Positions 1 through 9,656 are shown, counted from the stretch's first letter. The stretch: DNA of 64,000 bases from Hyphomicrobiales bacterium (GCA_013911975.1 JACESF010000005.1:1-64000); one strand, 5' to 3'. The notes: generated by a model from the letters alone, not told the origin. Numbers and translations: made by a program.

Positions 1-491
1 GGGCGACGGGGCTCGGGGGCCTTGAAGGTGCCCCGTTGAAACGCGCTGAAAGTCCGCGGCAGTCCCCCAGCCGCCGTGCGGACCGTGCAGGGCTTGTAGA
101 GGAGGTGGCCGTTGAAGCGCTTGACGGGGGTGCCCGCCGCTTCCAGGGCCTCGGCGACCTTCGCGTCCACCCGCGCCTCGCAGGCCCCCGGGCGGCTGTT
201 GAAGGCCACCCGCTCTGCGTGGAGGCGCCGGGACACATCGGGCACCACCTCCGCCGCCGCCCCGCGCCGCAGGAGGAGGGGGATATCCCGCGCCGCGAGA
301 TCCTTCGCCAAGGCGCGGAGCGACTGGGCCAGCCACCAGCGCGCCGCGCCGCCGAGGGGGCGCAGGCCGGGCGAATCCTCATCCAGCACATAGAGCGCCG
401 CCACCGGCCGCCCACCCTCGGCCGCGTAGGCGAGGGCCGGATTGTCGTTCAGGCGCAGGTCGCAGCGGAACCAGAGCAGGGAAGGGCGCAT
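1..491 (-). CDS. phr: Deoxyribodipyrimidine photolyase, N-terminal part (runs off window)
   Basis: Reading the minus strand from the ATG at 489-491 gives an open frame of about 163 codons that continues past the left edge. The translation begins MRPSLLWFRCDLRLNDNPAL, the standard start of the photolyase/cryptochrome N-terminal domain, and continues with a WWLAQSLRALAKDL segment typical of the same alpha/beta antenna-binding domain. Photolyases repair UV-induced cyclobutane pyrimidine dimers using FAD and blue light. A strong ribosome-binding site (GAGGAG) sits about 6 bases upstream of the ATG. The gene is divergent from glsA. The FAD-binding C-terminal domain lies outside the window, so a cryptochrome-like or 6-4 photolyase subclass cannot be excluded. 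Confidence 0.88.
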   Translation of the reverse strand, partial: MRPSLLWFRCDLRLNDNPALAYAAEGGRPVAALYVLDEDSPGLRPLGGAARWWLAQSLRALAKDLAARDIPLLLRRGAAAEVVPDVSRRLHAERVAFNSRPGACEARVDAKVAEALEAAGTPVKRFNGHLLYKPCTVRTAAGGLPRTFSAFQRGTFKAPEPRR

Positions 492-634
492 GGCAACTCC
501 TCGGGGGGCGTGCGCTTCTACGGGCGCGATGTCCCATTGGATGCCGATGCCGGACCATGTTCCGGCAAGGCTCGTGCTCGAAGGGCATATGGGTATAGAG
601 TCCGGCAAAAGCCAACCGCAGCGGGGATCACGTT

Positions 635-1564
635 TTGCCGAGACTGGAAACCGTCGTCGAGGAGATCGCCGAGCGGATGCGTTCGCGCGAGGAGCGGGGC
701 AAGGTCGCGAGCTACATTCCCGAGCTGGCCAAGGTGCCCCTGGACCAGTTCGGCATGGCCGTCTTCACCGCCGATGGCGAGATGCATGTGGCGGGGGATG
801 CGGACATTCCCTTCTCCATCCAGAGCATCTCAAAGGTGTTCACCCTCACCCTCGCCCTCGGCAAGGTGGGCGACCAGATCTGGAACCGGGTGGGCAAGGA
901 ACCCTCGGGCCATCCGTTCAACTCCATCGTCCAGTTGGAATACGAGAAGGGGAAGCCCCGCAATCCCTTCATCAATGCCGGTGCCATCGCGGTGACGGAC
1001 GTGCTGCTGGCCGGGCACCAGCCGCGCGAGGTGCTGGGCGAGATCCTGCGCTTCTGCCGCTTCGTGGCCGACGACGACACGGTGGCCATCGATGAGCATG
1101 TGGCCCGCTCGGAGAAGGTGACGGGGTTCCTCAACACCGCTCTCGCCAATTACATGAAGGCGTTCAAGATGATGGAAAATCCCGTCGAGCATGCGCTCGG
1201 CGTGTACTTCCACCATTGCGCCATCACAATGAGCTGCCGGCAACTGGCCATGGCGGGCCGCTACCTCGCCTTCTCGGGCCGCCTGCCGGGCAAGGGTGTG
1301 TCGGTCATCTCCTCGGAGCGGGCGCGACGCATCAACGCCCTGATGCTCACCTGTGGCCATTATGACGGGTCCGGCGACTTCGCCTTCCGCGTCGGCCTGC
1401 CGGGCAAGAGCGGGGTGGGCGGGGGCATCCTCGTGGTGGCGCCGGAAAAGGCCTCCATCGCCGTCTGGTCTCCGGGGCTCGATCCGCACGGCAATTCCGT
1501 CCTCGGCTCGCTGGCGCTGGAGCAGCTTGCCAAGGCCATGCACTGGTCGGTGTTCGGCGGGTAG
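635..1564 (+). CDS. glsA: Glutaminase
   Basis: This enzyme hydrolyses L-glutamine to glutamate and ammonia in the cytoplasm. The 309-residue product has the length and pattern of bacterial Gls[11 protein letters not shown] near residue 22, the SxxK catalytic motif at residues 64-67 (within SIQSISK), and a GKSGVGGGI segment near the C-terminus typical of the serine-beta-lactamase-like fold. The start is probably the TTG at 635, because an in-frame stop lies at 596-598 and this start gives the usual N-terminal length. The ATG at 677 is the only good alternative and would shorten the protein by 14 residues. It is divergent from the photolyase gene, with a 143-base shared upstream region. Confidence 0.93.
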   Translation: MPRLETVVEEIAERMRSREERGKVASYIPELAKVPLDQFGMAVFTADGEMHVAGDADIPFSIQSISKVFTLTLALGKVGDQIWNRVGKEPSGHPFNSIVQLEYEKGKPRNPFINAGAIAVTDVLLAGHQPREVLGEILRFCRFVADDDTVAIDEHVARSEKVTGFLNTALANYMKAFKMMENPVEHALGVYFHHCAITMSCRQLAMAGRYLAFSGRLPGKGVSVISSERARRINALMLTCGHYDGSGDFAFRVGLPGKSGVGGGILVVAPEKASIAVWSPGLDPHGNSVLGSLALEQLAKAMHWSVFGG

Positions 1565-1752
1565 GGTCTTGAAAAAGCCCGGACGGCCGGGCATGGAAGG
1601 CGACGGTCGGCAGTTCACCGAGGCGTCGCTGTTCCTTTCGGGAAAGCTAAACCTGCCATTTGCTTCGCGTCGCTCACACTCGTCCCGTGCCGCGTCGTAA
1701 GCCAGCGACCAACGACATCGATTTGCGATCCCGGCACGACCGAGGATGAGTG

Positions 1753-2307
1753 ATGTCCAGAACGACCCTGTCCTTCGAAACGAAGGACCTTTCCGCCTTT
1801 GCGCGTGCGCTCGGCCGCGAGCTGGCCCGCGCCGAGGGCACGCCCGGCCATCTCGCGCTGCTCAACATGCTGGCCCGCGCTGGCGGCTTTCGGAACTACC
1901 AGCACCTGCGGCAGGACGCGGAGGCCCATGGGCGGCTTGAAACCGCGCCTTCGGCGCCCGCGCTCGTGGATCACCGCCGGGTGGAGCGCGTCTGCCGGCA
2001 TTTCGACGGCCAGGGGCGCCTCGTGCGCTGGCCGTCCAAGGCCAGCGAGCGCACGCTCTGCATCTGGGCGCTGTGGTCGCGCCTGCCGGTGCGGGAAACC
2101 TTGACCGAGCGGGCTGTGAACGACGCCTTGAACGCGCATCACCTGTTCGGCGATCCCGCCTTGCTCCGGCGTATCATGTGCGATGACGGTCTCATGTGGC
2201 GCACGCGGGACGGGCGGGCCTATCGCCGCCAGGAAGCGGCGCCGCCGCTCGAGGCGGTGGCGCTGATCCGCGCCCTCCGCCTGCGGACGGCGGGTGGGGG
2301 ACGCTGA
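1753..2307 (+). CDS. DUF2087 domain protein
   Basis: A 184-residue cytoplasmic protein. Residues from about 60 onward (DHRRVERVCRHFDGQGRLVRWPSK and following) resemble the DUF2087 domain, which is often found with small helix-turn-helix regulators. The N-terminal part contains an HLALLNMLARAGGFRNYQHLR stretch that could be a helical DNA- or protein-binding segment. The ATG at 1753 has GAGG about 8 bases upstream. A GTG at 1750 is also possible. The stop at 2305-2307 touches the start of the following hydrolase gene, so the two are probably co-transcribed. No catalytic function is assigned to this family, and a regulatory role is only a guess. Confidence 0.72.
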   Translation: MSRTTLSFETKDLSAFARALGRELARAEGTPGHLALLNMLARAGGFRNYQHLRQDAEAHGRLETAPSAPALVDHRRVERVCRHFDGQGRLVRWPSKASERTLCIWALWSRLPVRETLTERAVNDALNAHHLFGDPALLRRIMCDDGLMWRTRDGRAYRRQEAAPPLEAVALIRALRLRTAGGGR

Positions 2308-2308
2308 C

Positions 2309-3184
2309 GTGGCCCGTGCCCTTCCGCGCACCGTCGAGACGGCCCTGGGCGGCATCGAACTGCTTGATGCCGGATCGGGGCCCGCGCTGCTGGCCCTGCA
2401 TGGCGGCATGGGCGGCTGGGACCAGGGGGTGATCCTCGCCCAGACGCTGTTCGGCAGGGAGCCGCCCTTCCGCCTCCTGTCGGTGTCGCGGCCCGGCTAT
2501 CTCGGCACGCCCCTGAGCCATCGCACGACGCCCGAAGCCCAGGCGGACCTGCTCGCCGCCCTGCTGGACCGGCTGGGCGTGCGCGCGGCGCTGGTGGCGG
2601 CAGTGTCGGCGGGCGGACCGGCTGCGCTGTGCTTCGCGGCGCGCCACCCGGATCGTTGCCTTGGGATCATACTGGTATCCGCCTGCACGGGTCGCCTCGC
2701 CATGCCGCCGGGCGCGGCGCGGCGCCTGCCCATGATCCGCTTCGCGGCGGGCTTTCCGCCGCTGGCGGGGCTGCTGGGGCTGCTGGCGCGGGCGAATCCC
2801 TCCGCCGCCGCCCGGCGCTCCATCGCGGATGAGGCCGTCCTGCGGGCCACCCTGCGCCATCCCGAGGCGGGGCCGCTGCTTGTGGCGCTCCAGAACAGCG
2901 TGGCGAGCCGCCTGTCGGAGCGCCTGCCGGGCACGCTGAACGACGTGGCGCAGTTCGGCGCCATGGCCCCGCTTCCCCTGGACAAGGTGCGCGCCCCCGT
3001 GCTCGCCATCCATGGCACGGGCGACCGCGTGGTGCCCGTCTCGCACCTGGACCGGGTGGTGGCGGCGATTCCCGGCGCCTCCACCCTGCGAATCCCCGAT
3101 GGCGAGCATGTGTGCCTCGTGACGCACCTCGCGCCCGTGCGCGCGGCGGCGGCGCGGTTCGCGGCGGGGCTTCCGGGAGGCTGA
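2309..3184 (+). CDS. Alpha/beta hydrolase
   Basis: A 291-residue hydrolase of unknown substrate. The fold is shown by the HGGMGGW oxyanion-region motif near residue 31, a nucleophile serine in AVSAGGP near residue 100, an acid in IHGTGDRVVP and a catalytic-type histidine in DGEHVCL near the C-terminus. The nucleophile elbow has Ala rather than Gly at its first position. Two GTG starts are possible. The one at 2309 has GGGGGA about 8 bases upstream and does not overlap the previous gene. The one at 2294 overlaps it by 14 bases. It is coupled to the DUF2087 gene, and a strong bidirectional terminator follows. Confidence 0.82.
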   Translation: MARALPRTVETALGGIELLDAGSGPALLALHGGMGGWDQGVILAQTLFGREPPFRLLSVSRPGYLGTPLSHRTTPEAQADLLAALLDRLGVRAALVAAVSAGGPAALCFAARHPDRCLGIILVSACTGRLAMPPGAARRLPMIRFAAGFPPLAGLLGLLARANPSAAARRSIADEAVLRATLRHPEAGPLLVALQNSVASRLSERLPGTLNDVAQFGAMAPLPLDKVRAPVLAIHGTGDRVVPVSHLDRVVAAIPGASTLRIPDGEHVCLVTHLAPVRAAAARFAAGLPGG

Positions 3185-3188
3185 AAAG

Positions 3189-3223
3189 AAAATCCCCCAT
3201 CCGCAGGGCGAACGGGGGATTTT
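3189..3223. terminator. Bidirectional rho-independent terminator
   Basis: A perfect 10-base inverted repeat (AAAATCCCCC / GGGGGATTTT) with a 15-base loop lies between the hydrolase stop and tRNA-Asn. The T-rich 3' arms work in both directions, so it can end the hydrolase transcript on the plus strand and the tRNA-Asn transcript on the minus strand. Confidence 0.85.
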
Positions 3224-3261
3224 CGGAAAGATCCGAAGCTGCATACGCGCTTCGGAAGAAG

Positions 3262-3336
3262 TGGCTCCCCGGGCCGGATTCGAACCAGCGACCAACCGGT
3301 TAACAGCCGGTTGCTCTACCACTGAGCTACCGGGGA
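3262..3336 (-). tRNA. tRNA-Asn (GTT)
   Basis: The minus strand folds into a complete tRNA. The acceptor stem is TCCCCGG paired with CCGGGGA. There is a D-arm GCTCAGTGGTAGAGC, an anticodon arm CCGGCTGTTAACCGG with anticodon GTT, and a T-arm with GGTTCGAATCC. The discriminator is G and the terminal CCA is encoded. A terminator lies 39 bases beyond its 3' end. Confidence 0.97.
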
Positions 3337-3421
3337 TCAGGCGCTCACTTGCGAGGCGCGCCATATAGCAACGCAGCGCCGCCTTGTGAAGCCGCTCCCG
3401 CAAGAAATCTGCGGAAGACGC

Positions 3422-5248
3422 TCACGCGCTCAGCAGAGCGGGGGCGTCCTTGCCGTCCCGGCCCTTCATCTCGTGGGCGAACTGCATCTGGTAGAAGCTG
3501 TAATAGCGGCCCTTGGCGGCCATCAGCTCCTCGTGGCGGCCCACTTCCACCACCTTGCCGCCGTCCACAACGCAGATCTGGTCCGCGCGCACGACGGTCT
3601 GGAGGCGGTGGGCGATGACGATGGTGGTGCGGCGGCTCTGGAGCACGGCGAGAGCCTTCTGCACCTCCGCCTCCGATTCGCTGTCGAGCGCCGCGGTGGC
3701 CTCGTCCAGCAACAGGATGGGTGCATCCTTGAGGAAGGCGCGGCTGATGGCGATTCGCTGGCGCTGGCCGCCGGAGAGCTGCACGCCATGCTCGCCCACC
3801 TGGGTATCGTAGCCGTGCTCGAAGCCCATGATGAAGTCGTGGGCGTGGGCGGCCTTGGCGGCGGCGACGATCTCTTCCTCGGTGGCGCCCGGCCGGCCGA
3901 GGGCGATGTTCTCGCGCACCGTGCCGGAGAACAGGAACACGTCCTGGCTCACCAGCGCGGACGCCGCGCGCACCGAGTGCAGGCCGTGGGCCATCACGTC
4001 GTGCCCGTCGATGCGAATCGTGCCGGAATCGGGCGTGTAGAAGCGCTCGATGAGGTTGATGATAGTGGTCTTACCGCCGCCCGAGGCCCCCACCAACGCG
4101 GTGGTCTGACCGGGCTCTGCGACGAGGTTCACGCCCCGCAGCACGGGCTCGCCCTGGCGATAGCCGAACACCACCTGGTCGAACTCGATGCGGGCGCGGT
4201 CCACCGGCAGCGGGGGCAGGTTGTCGTCGCCCATTTCCGGCGCGTCGCCGTCCATCAGCTCGAAGAGCATGTTGGCGCCGATGATCATGGGGGTGAGGTC
4301 CACATGGAACCGCGCGAGGCGCTTGGCGGGCTCGTAGGCCAGGAGTAGCGCGGTCAGCACGGAGAAGAACTCGCCCGGGGTGCGGTTCAGCACCACGACG
4401 TTATAGCCCGCATACAGGATGACGCCGGCGATGGCGAAGCCGCCCAGGGTCTCCATGAGCGGGCTGGACTTGGCCTGGGTGCTGGTGAGATTGTTGGCCG
4501 CCTGCTCCACCTCGTCCACATAGGTGTGGACACGTTGGCGGACGACGTTTTCGAGCGTGTAGGCTTTCACCGTGCGCACGCCCTGGATGAATTCCATGGC
4601 GATGGAGTTCAGCTTCACCGCGCTGCCGAACTCGCGCTTAAAGATGTTCTTCGCCTTCTTGATGAGCTTGCGGGTGCCGATGACCGCCACCGGCATCACC
4701 ACCGCCGAGATGATGGCGAGGAACGGGTCCTGGATCACCGCCACGGTCGCAAGCGCCAGCAGCGAGAGCACGTCGCGGCCCATGGAGGTGATGACGAGGT
4801 TCAGCGCGTCGCGGGCCGAATTCGCGCCCGAGGAGAACCGCATCGTGATGTTGGCGGTGTGGTTGTTCGCATAATAGCGAACATCCTTGCCCAGCAGCCG
4901 GTCGAAGATGCGCTTCTGGTTGTCGGCGACGATCCGGTTGCCCACCCGCGCCATGGTCACGGTTTGGGCATAGGCGGAGAAGCCCTTCAGGATGGACAGG
5001 CCCATCATGGTGAGCGCCACGGCCCAGATGGCGGCGGTGGTGGGAGTCACGAAGATCGAATCGATCGCGTCCTTCATCAGATAGGCCATGCCGCCGGTGG
5101 AGGCGGCCATCAGGCCCATGAAGGAAAAGGCGAGCGCGTAACCCTTCCAGTGCCTCAGCCCGTCCGATATGAACAGGCGGTAGATCACGCTCAGGCTCTC
5201 ATCCTTCAGGATGGCGGCGCGAACACGCTCCAACAGGGCAGCGATCAT
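3422..5248 (-). CDS. MsbA-like ABC exporter (fused permease and ATPase)
   Basis: A 608-residue half-transporter that would act as a homodimer in the inner membrane. An N-terminal six-helix exporter domain (about residues 30-320) is followed by an ATPase domain. The ATPase has Walker A GASGGGKT near 388, a Q-loop near 436, signature LSGGQ near 492, Walker B ILLLDE near 512 and an H-loop histidine near 548. Length and domain order match MsbA and related lipid or drug exporters. Substrate specificity cannot be read from sequence; lipid A core flipping is the usual family assignment. The ATG at 5246-5248 has a GGAGA site upstream. A TTG one codon earlier is less likely. Confidence 0.88.
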   Translation of the reverse strand: MIAALLERVRAAILKDESLSVIYRLFISDGLRHWKGYALAFSFMGLMAASTGGMAYLMKDAIDSIFVTPTTAAIWAVALTMMGLSILKGFSAYAQTVTMARVGNRIVADNQKRIFDRLLGKDVRYYANNHTANITMRFSSGANSARDALNLVITSMGRDVLSLLALATVAVIQDPFLAIISAVVMPVAVIGTRKLIKKAKNIFKREFGSAVKLNSIAMEFIQGVRTVKAYTLENVVRQRVHTYVDEVEQAANNLTSTQAKSSPLMETLGGFAIAGVILYAGYNVVVLNRTPGEFFSVLTALLLAYEPAKRLARFHVDLTPMIIGANMLFELMDGDAPEMGDDNLPPLPVDRARIEFDQVVFGYRQGEPVLRGVNLVAEPGQTTALVGASGGGKTTIINLIERFYTPDSGTIRIDGHDVMAHGLHSVRAASALVSQDVFLFSGTVRENIALGRPGATEEEIVAAAKAAHAHDFIMGFEHGYDTQVGEHGVQLSGGQRQRIAISRAFLKDAPILLLDEATAALDSESEAEVQKALAVLQSRRTTIVIAHRLQTVVRADQICVVDGGKVVEVGRHEELMAAKGRYYSFYQMQFAHEMKGRDGKDAPALLSA

Positions 5249-5368
5249 CAAGGTCTCCGGTTTGAGCCGAACGGCGCCATTACGGCGCGGGTCTCCTTCG
5301 CGGCGGTGTGGGCGTGCGCGAAGGAACAGGGCGGCAAAGCGATCATCGGCTCAGGCTTTCGCCGCTGT

Positions 5369-5442
5369 TGGAGGCCACGCCCGGAATCGAACCGGGGTGC
5401 ACGGATTTGCAGTCCGCTGCGTAACCACTCCGCCACGTGGCC
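5369..5442 (-). tRNA. tRNA-Cys (GCA)
   Basis: The minus strand gives a complete 74-base tRNA. The acceptor stem is GGCCACG paired with CGTGGCC. The anticodon loop CTGCAAA carries GCA, the T-arm contains GGTTCGATTCC, the discriminator is T and CCA is encoded. Confidence 0.96.
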
Positions 5443-5673
5443 TCATCGGACGGCGTGTTAAAGCACGCGCGCCCGTTCCGCAAGAGACCCGCGTCCCGGA
5501 CCGAGGCCCTCGCCCGGCGCATTGGTGGCCGGAAAGGGGCGCTTCCAGGGTGTTTCCGAGGCCCTCCCGGATGGGCCAAACATTGCGCGGGCGACCGACT
5601 TGAGGATGACGCAAGCGAAGGCTAGGCAGTCGCATCGCTTCCGAACGACGCGATGATTTCAGGAGGTACCCCG

Positions 5674-6249
5674 ATGAAAATGCGCACCCTGCTGGCCGCC
5701 GGCCTCGTGGCTCTCGCGCCGACCTTCGCCTTCGCCGCCGAGCCGATCCTGGCGGTGGGCTTCGTGGTGAAGGAAGAGATCAAGGCGAAGGTCTCCGCGG
5801 TGGACGAGAAGACGCGCACCTTCACCCTCGTGGGCCCGGCCGGGAACTGGCTGGCCTTCAAGGCCGGGCCGGAAATGCAGAATTTCCCCCAGATCAAGGT
5901 GGGCGACACCGTGACCGCCGCCCTGGAGCAGGCCACCGAGATCAAGGTGGTGCACCCCAATGACGGCACGCCCCTGCCGGCCGACGTCCAGACCCTGGAC
6001 ACCGCGCCCAAGGGCGCCAAGCCCGGCGTGATCGTGACCGACCGCCGCGAGATCGCGGCCACCATCACCAAGGTTGCCGCGGACACCCGCACCATCACCC
6101 TCCAGGGGCCGCTCGGCAATTCCGTGGACGTGAAGGTGCCCGCCGCTCCGAGCGGCACGCAGGACGGCTTCGGCAAGCTGGGCGTGGGCGACCACGTCAT
6201 CTTCCGTCAGGTCACCGTGGTCGGCATCGCCGACACCGGCCAGAAGTGA
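5674..6249 (+). CDS. Exported protein of unknown function
   Basis: A 191-residue protein with a clear Sec signal peptide (MKMRTLLAAGLVALAPTFAFA, cleavage near residue 21). The mature part looks beta-rich, with two similar halves: KAKVSAVDEKTRTFTLVGP near residue 40 and AATITKVAADTRTITLQGP near 135. This suggests an internally duplicated periplasmic beta domain. The start ATG has a near-perfect AGGAGG at 5661-5666. It stands alone between tRNA-Cys and the methyltransferase gene. No enzyme motif is seen, so the function is unknown. Confidence 0.8.
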   Translation: MKMRTLLAAGLVALAPTFAFAAEPILAVGFVVKEEIKAKVSAVDEKTRTFTLVGPAGNWLAFKAGPEMQNFPQIKVGDTVTAALEQATEIKVVHPNDGTPLPADVQTLDTAPKGAKPGVIVTDRREIAATITKVAADTRTITLQGPLGNSVDVKVPAAPSGTQDGFGKLGVGDHVIFRQVTVVGIADTGQK

Positions 6250-6413
6250 TGGCTGGGGCGGGGGCGCATCGGGCGCTCCCGCCTTCCGCCGGCGGGGCGG
6301 ACGCCCGGGCGCGAAGCGTCGGGCCCACGCAGGCCGCGCCCTTGCAAATGGCCCGCCGGTGTGGCTCTTGACCCTGGAATGGCTCAAAGCGGACATGGCC
6401 GGAGGGGCTTGCG

Positions 6414-7085
6414 ATGATCGATTTCGCCGAGTTGCGTCGTGGAATGGTGGATAGTCAGGTCCGCGCGAACGATGTGACCGATCTGCGCATCGTCGATGCG
6501 ATGCTGGAGCTTCCGCGCGAACGCTTCGTCCCCGAATCCCTGCGTGCACTGGCCTATATCGATGACGACCTCGTTGTCCGCCAGCCCGCCGCCGGCGTTC
6601 CGGCGCGCTACCTTCTAGAGCCCATGGTCCTCGCGAAGCTGATCCAGCTCGCGGACGTGCAGCCGACCGATCTCGTCCTGACCATCGGCGCGGGCACCGG
6701 CTATGCAGCGGCGCTTCTCGCGCGGCTCAGCGGGCAGGTGATCTCCGTGGAAGACGATTCGGACCTCGTCGCCGCCTCCAACGCGGCGCTCGCGGATCTC
6801 GGCGTCGGCAATGTGGCGACCTTCCAGGGCCCCCTGACCGCGGGCTGGGCCTCCGAAGCGCCCTATGACCTTATTTTCCTGAACGGCTCCTTCGAAGTGG
6901 TGCCCGACACGCTCATCGCCCAGCTCAAGGATGGCGGGCGGCTGGTGGCGGTGAAGGGGCAGGGCGGCGCGGGCCGCGCCTGCGTTCTCACCAAAGTGGG
7001 CAGCGCCGTGTCCGATTACCCCGCCTTCAATGCCGGCGTGCCGCTGCTGCCCGGCTTCGAAGCCCCGCCGCGCTTCACTTTCTGA
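6414..7085 (+). CDS. Protein-L-isoaspartate O-methyltransferase family protein
   Basis: A 223-residue PCMT-family methyltransferase. It has the SAM-binding loop IGAGTGY at residues 91-97, an acidic partner in VISVEDDSDL and the family N-terminal region VDSQVRANDVTD. Classical PCMT repairs isoaspartyl residues in damaged proteins using S-adenosylmethionine. Alphaproteobacterial members that sit next to tolC are common and their substrate is less certain. The ATG has GGAGGGG about 7 bases upstream. The tolC-type gene follows 166 bases downstream on the same strand. Confidence 0.85.
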   Translation: MIDFAELRRGMVDSQVRANDVTDLRIVDAMLELPRERFVPESLRALAYIDDDLVVRQPAAGVPARYLLEPMVLAKLIQLADVQPTDLVLTIGAGTGYAAALLARLSGQVISVEDDSDLVAASNAALADLGVGNVATFQGPLTAGWASEAPYDLIFLNGSFEVVPDTLIAQLKDGGRLVAVKGQGGAGRACVLTKVGSAVSDYPAFNAGVPLLPGFEAPPRFTF

Positions 7086-7251
7086 GGCAGATCGGGCGGC
7101 GGCTGTGGCCCATCTGCCGCGGTTAACATAAAAGCTACTTTTGACCGGACCGCTCGGTTCCCTCGGCTGGAACCTATGGCTATGGTCCCGAACGCACATG
7201 CTGAACTGGGCGGATCAGCGTGTATCGTTTGCGTGGGTCGGGGAGAGGTGC

Positions 7252-8646
7252 ATGTCCCTTTCGGCGCGGTTTTGCCTGCGCGTCAATGTGTTCGCTTCAG
7301 TGGTGGCAGCCTCCATGTTCGTGCTGTCTGCCGGAGCGAGCGCACAGTCGCTCGATGCTGCCCTTGCGGCGGCCTATATCAACAATCCGTCCCTCAACTC
7401 GCAGCGGGCCGGAACCCGTGCGGTGGACGAGAACGTCTCCCAGGCACTGTCCGGATACCGGCCGAACATTTCGGCGGGTGCGAGCGTGGGAACGCAGTAT
7501 TCGCGCTACAGCGCCGGCGGCCAGACGACCGACGGCACGCTGACGCCGCGCGCCTATAATCTCACGGTCACCCAGACCATCTTCAACGGCTTCCTCACCG
7601 CCAACACGACTCGGCAGGCCGAATCGCAGGTGAAGGGGTCGCGCGAGACCTTGCGCAACACCGAGCAGACGGTGCTGCTCAACGGCGTCACCGCCTATAT
7701 GAACGTGATCCAGGGCGTCGCGCTGCTGGAGTTGCAGAATCAGAATCTCGCGTCGCTGCAGCAGGAGTTGCGGGCCACGCGGGACCGGTTCAACGTGGGT
7801 GAGGTGACCCGCACCGACGTGGCCCAGGCCGAGGCGCGCGTCGCCGAGGCGCAGTACGAGGTGGCCCAGGCGGTCGCGAATCTCTCGTCCTACCGGGCGG
7901 TCTACCGGCAGGTGATCGGCCTTGAGCCCGGCAAGCTGGTGGCTCCGGGGGCGGGAATCGAGCGCCGCATTCCGGTCAATCTCGACGCGGTGATCCGCTA
8001 CGGCCTTCAGCACCATCCGGCGGTCCAGGCGTCGCAATATGCGGTGGATGCGGCCAACTTCCAGGTGCGCATGGCGGAGAGCAACCTGTCTCCCGTGGTG
8101 AGCGCCACCGGCCAGGTGCAGCAGAGCTACGACCAGTCGGGCACTGTGGATTCGCAGGCCGGCGCCAGCGTCATGCTCAACCTGACGGTTCCGATCTACC
8201 AGGGCGGCGCGGAATATTCCCAGATCCGCCAGGCGAAGGAATACCTGACCCAGGCGCGCATCGAGGTGGACGTCAACCGCGATCAGGTGCGCACCCTCGC
8301 GGTGCAGTATTGGGGCGCGCTGGTGGCCGCCAAGGCCCAGATCGAATCGGCCCAGTCCCAGGTGGCCGCCAACACCCTCGCGCTGGAAGGCGTGCGGGAG
8401 GAATGGCGGGTCGGCCAGCGCACCACCACGGACGTGCTGAACGCGCAGACGGACCTGACTAATTCCAAGTCCGCGCTCGTGGTCGCCCAGCGCGACCGCG
8501 TGGTGGCCGCCTACTCGCTGATTTCCACGCTGGGGCAGCTCGACGCCATCTCGCTCGGCCTCAAGGTGCCGGTCTACGATCCGAAGGTGCATTACCATCA
8601 GATCCGCGACAGCTGGGCCGGGGTCCGCACGCCCGACGGAAAGTAG
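7252..8646 (+). CDS. tolC: TolC-family outer membrane efflux protein
   Basis: A 464-residue protein with a signal peptide (residues 1 to about 30, ending GASAQ) and two repeated outer-membrane-efflux-protein halves. These include the recurring helix-strand pattern seen in FNVGEVTRTDVAQAEARVAEA and WRVGQRTTTDVLNAQTDL. It should trimerise to form the outer-membrane channel for type I secretion and drug efflux. The ATG at 7252 has GGGGAGAGG just upstream and directly precedes the signal peptide. An upstream in-frame start at 7141 would put 37 residues before the signal peptide and is unlikely. Confidence 0.92.
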   Translation: MSLSARFCLRVNVFASVVAASMFVLSAGASAQSLDAALAAAYINNPSLNSQRAGTRAVDENVSQALSGYRPNISAGASVGTQYSRYSAGGQTTDGTLTPRAYNLTVTQTIFNGFLTANTTRQAESQVKGSRETLRNTEQTVLLNGVTAYMNVIQGVALLELQNQNLASLQQELRATRDRFNVGEVTRTDVAQAEARVAEAQYEVAQAVANLSSYRAVYRQVIGLEPGKLVAPGAGIERRIPVNLDAVIRYGLQHHPAVQASQYAVDAANFQVRMAESNLSPVVSATGQVQQSYDQSGTVDSQAGASVMLNLTVPIYQGGAEYSQIRQAKEYLTQARIEVDVNRDQVRTLAVQYWGALVAAKAQIESAQSQVAANTLALEGVREEWRVGQRTTTDVLNAQTDLTNSKSALVVAQRDRVVAAYSLISTLGQLDAISLGLKVPVYDPKVHYHQIRDSWAGVRTPDGK

Positions 8647-8782
8647 GGGACGCGGCCCGGGTGCGGCCTTTCGCGCGCCCGGGCTGGAATGTCATACTTC
8701 AATCATAGGTGTGATTCTGGCGCCCTTGCTGAAAGGCGGCTTGCCGCGCGGATGGAAGGACGTCTTCGGGCGGGGTCGGGAT

Positions 8783-9463
8783 ATGTCCGCGAGTGCGAAG
8801 CCTTCCGAGCCGTCCATGGACGACATTCTCGCGTCGATCCGCCGGATCATCGCCGACGATGAGCCGGCGCCCCGGCGCCCCGCCGAATCGTCCGGGGACC
8901 GCACGGGAGAGACCCTTCCGCGCCGGCCCGCGCCCCTGAGCGCCGCAGCTCGGCCGGGCTCCGAATGGGCCCCGCGCCCATCCGCGCAGCGGCCCGTGCC
9001 CGCCGCCCTCGGCGACCAGATGCCCGAAAGCCGGGATCTGCCGGACCCTTTCGCCGCGTCCGCCTATGCACCCGCTTATCCCGCGATGCCGGAGGACGAG
9101 CCCATGGCCGACCGTCCGTACCCGCCTGCCGACCCTGCGCCGCTGAGCTATCGGCCCGCACAGGAGCCCGGGCCCCGCGCGGCCCCGCGTCCGTTCGAGC
9201 CCACGCGGAGCGCGGACCCATACCGGGCGCCCGAGCCCGTACGGCGCAAGGAATTGCTGTCCCCCGATGTGGACGCCGCCGTGGCGGCCGCCTTCGGCAC
9301 CCTGGGCGACCTTGTGGTTCCCACCCATGAGCGCACCATCGAAGACCTGGTGAAGGAAATCCTTCGCCCCATGCTCAAGACCTGGCTGGACGAGAACCTG
9401 CCCCGGGTCGTCGAGGATCTGGTACGCCAGGAAATCGAGCGCATCTCCCGGTCCGGTCGCTGA
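8783..9463 (+). CDS. popZ: PopZ-family protein (DUF2497)
   Basis: A 226-residue acidic, proline-rich protein. The short conserved N-terminal helix SMDDILASIRRIIADDE near residue 11, a long disordered Pro/Arg/Ala middle and a conserved C-terminal helical region (about residues 165-226, with TIEDLVKEILRPMLKTWLDENLP) are the layout of PopZ. PopZ self-assembles at the cell pole and anchors ParB-parS in alphaproteobacteria. The ATG at 8783 starts just before the conserved helix; an upstream in-frame start at 8711 would add 24 unrelated residues. Lies just upstream of valS on the same strand, a common arrangement in this group. Confidence 0.85.
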   Translation: MSASAKPSEPSMDDILASIRRIIADDEPAPRRPAESSGDRTGETLPRRPAPLSAAARPGSEWAPRPSAQRPVPAALGDQMPESRDLPDPFAASAYAPAYPAMPEDEPMADRPYPPADPAPLSYRPAQEPGPRAAPRPFEPTRSADPYRAPEPVRRKELLSPDVDAAVAAAFGTLGDLVVPTHERTIEDLVKEILRPMLKTWLDENLPRVVEDLVRQEIERISRSGR

Positions 9464-9656
9464 CGCGGCCATCCGGCCCCGGCCATCGTCGGGAATCCGG
9501 GATCTTTCTCCGCCCTCCCGCGGCCGCATCATCGTCGCCGACCGCCCCTTGATGGGATCGGATCGCCGTTCTGCCGGTTGACGACCTGCGGACCGAGCGG
9601 CTTTAACGCGGCTCACGTTTTCATCCGGCGGCATCCGTCCGCCACGGAGCACTGTC

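Noticed and set aside
1571..1592. GC hairpin after glsA as a terminator
   Set aside because: The stem GCCCGG/CCGGGC has its T-run only on the minus strand, so it would not stop glsA transcription, and nothing on the minus strand upstream needs a terminator there.
8655..8690. GC-rich inverted repeat after tolC
   Set aside because: The stem has a mismatch or wobble and no T-run, so evidence for a terminator is too weak to list.
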